The notes below the pieces were generated by a model. It was given only the letters and a program-made list of their open reading frames with translations. It made no database searches and had not been told where the DNA came from. From positions 124,001 to 188,000 of the forward strand of contig JAKPHF010000048.1 of NCBI GenBank assembly GCA_029550525.1: a stretch of 64,000 nt of DNA, in the 5' to 3' direction. Below, piece after piece: positions 61,642 through 64,000 of the stretch (position 1 is its first letter; every line of letters starts with the position of its first letter). The translations under genes were made by a program, and so were the position numbers. The DNA comes from Planctomycetota bacterium (GTDB taxonomy: Bacteria > Planctomycetota > Phycisphaerae > UBA1845 > PWPN01).

Positions 61642-64000
61642 CTACCGTATTTTGCGGATCTGGCCGCTCGCACAGTCCAGCTCGACCATTTCAGCCGTGC
61701 TGGTCTGCTCGTACAATCGCTCGCCTACGCCGATCGCCGCCGGCAACTGAAATTCGGCCGCGCGAATCGCCATATGCGAGTTGGCACCCCCATACATCGT
61801 CACCAGTCCGGCAATCGGGTGAGAGAAAATCCAATCGAAGCCGGGATCCGCGTTCGGCGTGACCACCAACTTGCCGGCCAGATCGACGTCCGGCCGGCTC
61901 TTGTTCGACAGGCACACCACCTCGGCCTGCACCTTGCGCGACGTGATGAAGTTGGGCTGTGCCCGCAACTGCTGGAAACAGACGATGTCCAGTTCCGAGC
62001 GAATCTGCCCCGGCAAGCAAACCGCCTGCGTCAGTGCTGCCTGTTCGCGGCCTTCAGCCGCCCATCGTTCGAGCCGCCGCGTCACGTTCTCGCATGACGC
62101 GCTGCGAAGCGACAGCAGATCGGTAATCCGGATCTGGGCCAGATCATCGCGAGTCAAAAAGTGGGCTGCGCCAAAGTCGGCGATGGCCTCGAGCGCCGCG
62201 CTCAGATTGCGCGTGAACACGAATTTGGCATACTCTCGCCCCTCGATGGCCCGACGGCAGAAGTGCTCGAAGCCGTCCGCGTCCACGCCGAGATTCAGCC
62301 TGGCCAACTCGGCATTGACAGCGCTGCGGGTCGTCGCGTCCCAGACCTCCTCACGCGCCGCAGGCGTCTCCGCATTTCGTGCCCCGGCCACGATCGGCCG
62401 CAAGTAAGCCTCGGCCATGCTCGCGTAGTTGGGCGACGTGATGTCATACGTGCCGGGGCGCAGGTGCCCATATCGCTCGACGAACGCATCCCATTCCAGC
62501 TCACCGCGGGCGACCGCCGCCGCATCCTCCTGGAGACGGCTCGAGACCGTCCGCACGCTCGCGAGAAACGCGTCCTTCTGCGCCGCCGAGATGATCCCTG
62601 CGTCAACCAGCGAGCGCAGCAGACTCACTGCCACGAAGCCGTTCCGCGCCAGGTGCGCGAACGCCAGCACGCTGCTCAACCGCGCGTCTTCCAGCCATAG
62701 GAATGCCTTCTCCAGCGGCGGCAACTGCGCGGCGCGGATCGTTTCGAACCGCCGCTGCGCATCGGCCAGCACGGCCCAATCGCGCTCGCAGCGGGCGATC
62801 CCGCCGCGGGTAATGCCGATGAGCGCCGAGCGAAGTCGGCGAATCTCCTCCTCGCTGAAGCGGGCCTGCCGCAGCCGGTCGGCCTTGGCATCGAAATCGA
62901 ACGTCATGCAGGTGAACAGGACGTCGAATTCGACCTTGTCGTGCAGTTCGGGATTGCACGAAAGGTGATCGAGGTAATGCTCGAGCAGCCGCTCGGCCAG
63001 CGCGTCCGGCAATGCCGCCGGAATGAACGAGTTGAACGTCGCCCTTACGTCGATGTACGGATGCCCCAGTATATCGACCAGCAACTGGCAGGGCCGCACG
63101 TCGCGGTAGCCGTACTCGCTGCGCTGGCGGGCCCACGTTTCGTCGGTGATGAGGTAACGATACAACGAGAACGCCAGCCGCGAAGGCTTGGTGCCCACGA
63201 TCTCGGCCGGGTTCCAGTCGGTCATCACGCTCAACTGTGTCGATCGCCCCAGCAGATGCGGTCGCGGCCGCTGTAGCTCGCGGAAGAAGCGAATCGCGTC
63301 CCGCACCGCATCCGTGAACCGTTGATCGTCCACGGGATGGTCGGGATGCGCGACAGCGATGGGCCGAACCTGCAGGACATGTGCCGTGCCGTCGTCGGTG
63401 AAGGCGAACTCGATGTCGAGCGAGTCGTGTCCGACCAGTTGCTCGATTTCCTGCACGACGGCGATCAGCCGGTAGAACTCGCCGGGCAACCCCGGCCGCA
63501 GCATCATGCCGCGCTTCAGGAAGAGCGTGCGGACAGCCGAGCTTTCGCCCGACGTCACGGTGTCTGTGCGGCTCGTCGTGTTGTCGTAGTTGATGACGTA
63601 GTACGGGGCTCCCAGCGTGGGCGTGCGGGTCATGACCACGCCGCTCATGGTCACGTTCCGCAGCATCTCCTGCACGAGCACCTGGTTCTGCTCGTCGGGC
63701 TCGCCGTAAGACGCCAGCACGCGCTCGATGGCTTCGGCCAGTCGAGGCGTGTCGCTGGCCGGCACGTCGAGCACGCTCGTGTACGCTCCGGCCGACGACT
63801 GCCGCCAACTGTCCTCGCTCAGTGCGCTGCTGCGGACGATGACGTTGGCGTCCGCAAACGCTTGTTCGATCCGATCGAGCACGGCGGGACGGTTGCGTTG
63901 CCACTCGCCATGCGTGAACGAGACCGATTCGCCAATGTGCCCGATCTGCACGAGCGGGCGCAGCCGTTCCAGCGACTCGGCCTTCGTGCCCAGCACGAAT
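61642..64000 (-). CDS. PEP-synthase-like phosphotransferase, Cj1418-like (L-glutamine kinase candidate), 5' partial
   Basis: At least 785 codons, running off the right edge. The track start (GTG 63996) is probably internal, because VLGTKAESLERL looks like the usual opening strand of the family. The ATP-grasp domain contains VIVRSSALSEDSWRQSSAGA. The C-terminal swivelling domain has the phosphorylated His in MYGGANSHMAIRAAEFQLPA (residue 741 of the track ORF, 44 from the end). There is no PEP-binding barrel at the end, so it is not a PEP synthase or PPDK. This architecture and length match Cj1418, which phosphorylates the amide of glutamine. It is the first visible gene of the cluster. Confidence 0.8.
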   Translation of the reverse strand, partial: FVLGTKAESLERLRPLVQIGHIGESVSFTHGEWQRNRPAVLDRIEQAFADANVIVRSSALSEDSWRQSSAGAYTSVLDVPASDTPRLAEAIERVLASYGEPDEQNQVLVQEMLRNVTMSGVVMTRTPTLGAPYYVINYDNTTSRTDTVTSGESSAVRTLFLKRGMMLRPGLPGEFYRLIAVVQEIEQLVGHDSLDIEFAFTDDGTAHVLQVRPIAVAHPDHPVDDQRFTDAVRDAIRFFRELQRPRPHLLGRSTQLSVMTDWNPAEIVGTKPSRLAFSLYRYLITDETWARQRSEYGYRDVRPCQLLVDILGHPYIDVRATFNSFIPAALPDALAERLLEHYLDHLSCNPELHDKVEFDVLFTCMTFDFDAKADRLRQARFSEEEIRRLRSALIGITRGGIARCERDWAVLADAQRRFETIRAAQLPPLEKAFLWLEDARLSSVLAFAHLARNGFVAVSLLRSLVDAGIISAAQKDAFLASVRTVSSRLQEDAAAVARGELEWDAFVERYGHLRPGTYDITSPNYASMAEAYLRPIVAGARNAETPAAREEVWDATTRSAVNAELARLNLGVDADGFEHFCRRAIEGREYAKFVFTRNLSAALEAIADFGAAHFLTRDDLAQIRITDLLSLRSASCENVTRRLERWAAEGREQAALTQAVCLPGQIRSELDIVCFQQLRAQPNFITSRKVQAEVVCLSNKSRPDVDLAGKLVVTPNADPGFDWIFSHPIAGLVTMYGGANSHMAIRAAEFQLPAAIGVGERLYEQTSTAEMVELDCASGQIRKIR

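Noticed and set aside
61642-64000. PEP synthase or pyruvate phosphate dikinase
   Set aside because: The protein ends 44 residues after the phospho-His and so lacks the PEP/pyruvate barrel. Its neighbours point to the glutamine kinase type.
1-64000. tRNA, rRNA, prophage or insertion sequence
   Set aside because: No cloverleaf, conserved rRNA segment, integrase, transposase or phage structural gene was seen in any gap or ORF.

Overview
The window is high-GC bacterial chromosome with both end genes cut off. It most likely comes from a planctomycete, possibly Phycisphaerae-like. The reasons are a prepilin with the [21 protein letters not shown]-terminus and a C-terminal DGHxxW motif, an alternative complex III with a Tat-variant ActB, many secreted glycoside-degrading enzymes, Gfo/Idh/MocA and SGNH proteins, an ECF sigma cassette and palindromic intergenic repeats. 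The lineage is inferred from gene content only.

Layout. 1-6.5 kb: respiratory genes, namely actA-actB of alternative complex III on the minus strand, divergent from two CydA-like membrane proteins that each carry a C-terminal c-type haem domain. 6.5-12 kb: secreted carbohydrate enzymes (SGNH hydrolase, Gfo/Idh/MocA oxidoreductase, GH106-like rhamnosidase). 12.4-16.5 kb: a cytochrome c'-like lipoprotein and a zinc/manganese-type ABC transporter with His-rich segments. 16.5-21.3 kb: bamA and asnB. 21.3-30.4 kb: PHP-domain protein, a probable Gfo/Idh remnant, heparinase II/III-like lyase, an AhbD-type radical SAM protein with an HPGG-repeat insert, and a GH38-like protein. 30.5-35 kb: a fatty-acid/polyketide-like operon in which a normal KS and a normal FabZ are each paired with a paralogue lacking catalytic His residues. 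35.3-39.7 kb: histidine kinase, sigma54 response regulator and a prepilin gene behind a good sigma54 promoter. 39.7-46.9 kb: small planctomycete-type proteins, an ECF sigma/anti-sigma/periplasmic coiled-coil operon, DUF2203, zinc-ribbon proteins and a KamA radical SAM enzyme. 47-54 kb: GNAT, amidohydrolase, cysK, arginyl/leucyl-transferase, COG0523 GTPase, a UroD-thioredoxin fusion and DUF423. 54-57.4 kb: methyltransferase, class III aminotransferase and a GntR regulator with a palindromic operator. 57.5-64 kb: a five-gene cluster.

The most interesting region is 57.5-64 kb. Three consecutive genes match, in family, order and approximate length, the Campylobacter capsule enzymes Cj1418 (L-glutamine kinase), Cj1417 (gamma-glutamyl-CDP-amidate hydrolase) and Cj1416 (CTP:phosphoglutamine cytidylyltransferase). 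Together those make cytidine diphosphoramidate. Here they are followed by a CDP-glycerol phosphotransferase-like protein and a formyltransferase-like protein, which suggests phosphoramidate decoration of a surface polymer in a planctomycete. The assignment is by recognition only; no search was run.

No tRNA, rRNA, CRISPR array, intact insertion sequence or prophage was seen. Intergenic gaps instead carry several families of palindromic and short degenerate repeats, many just downstream of stop codons.
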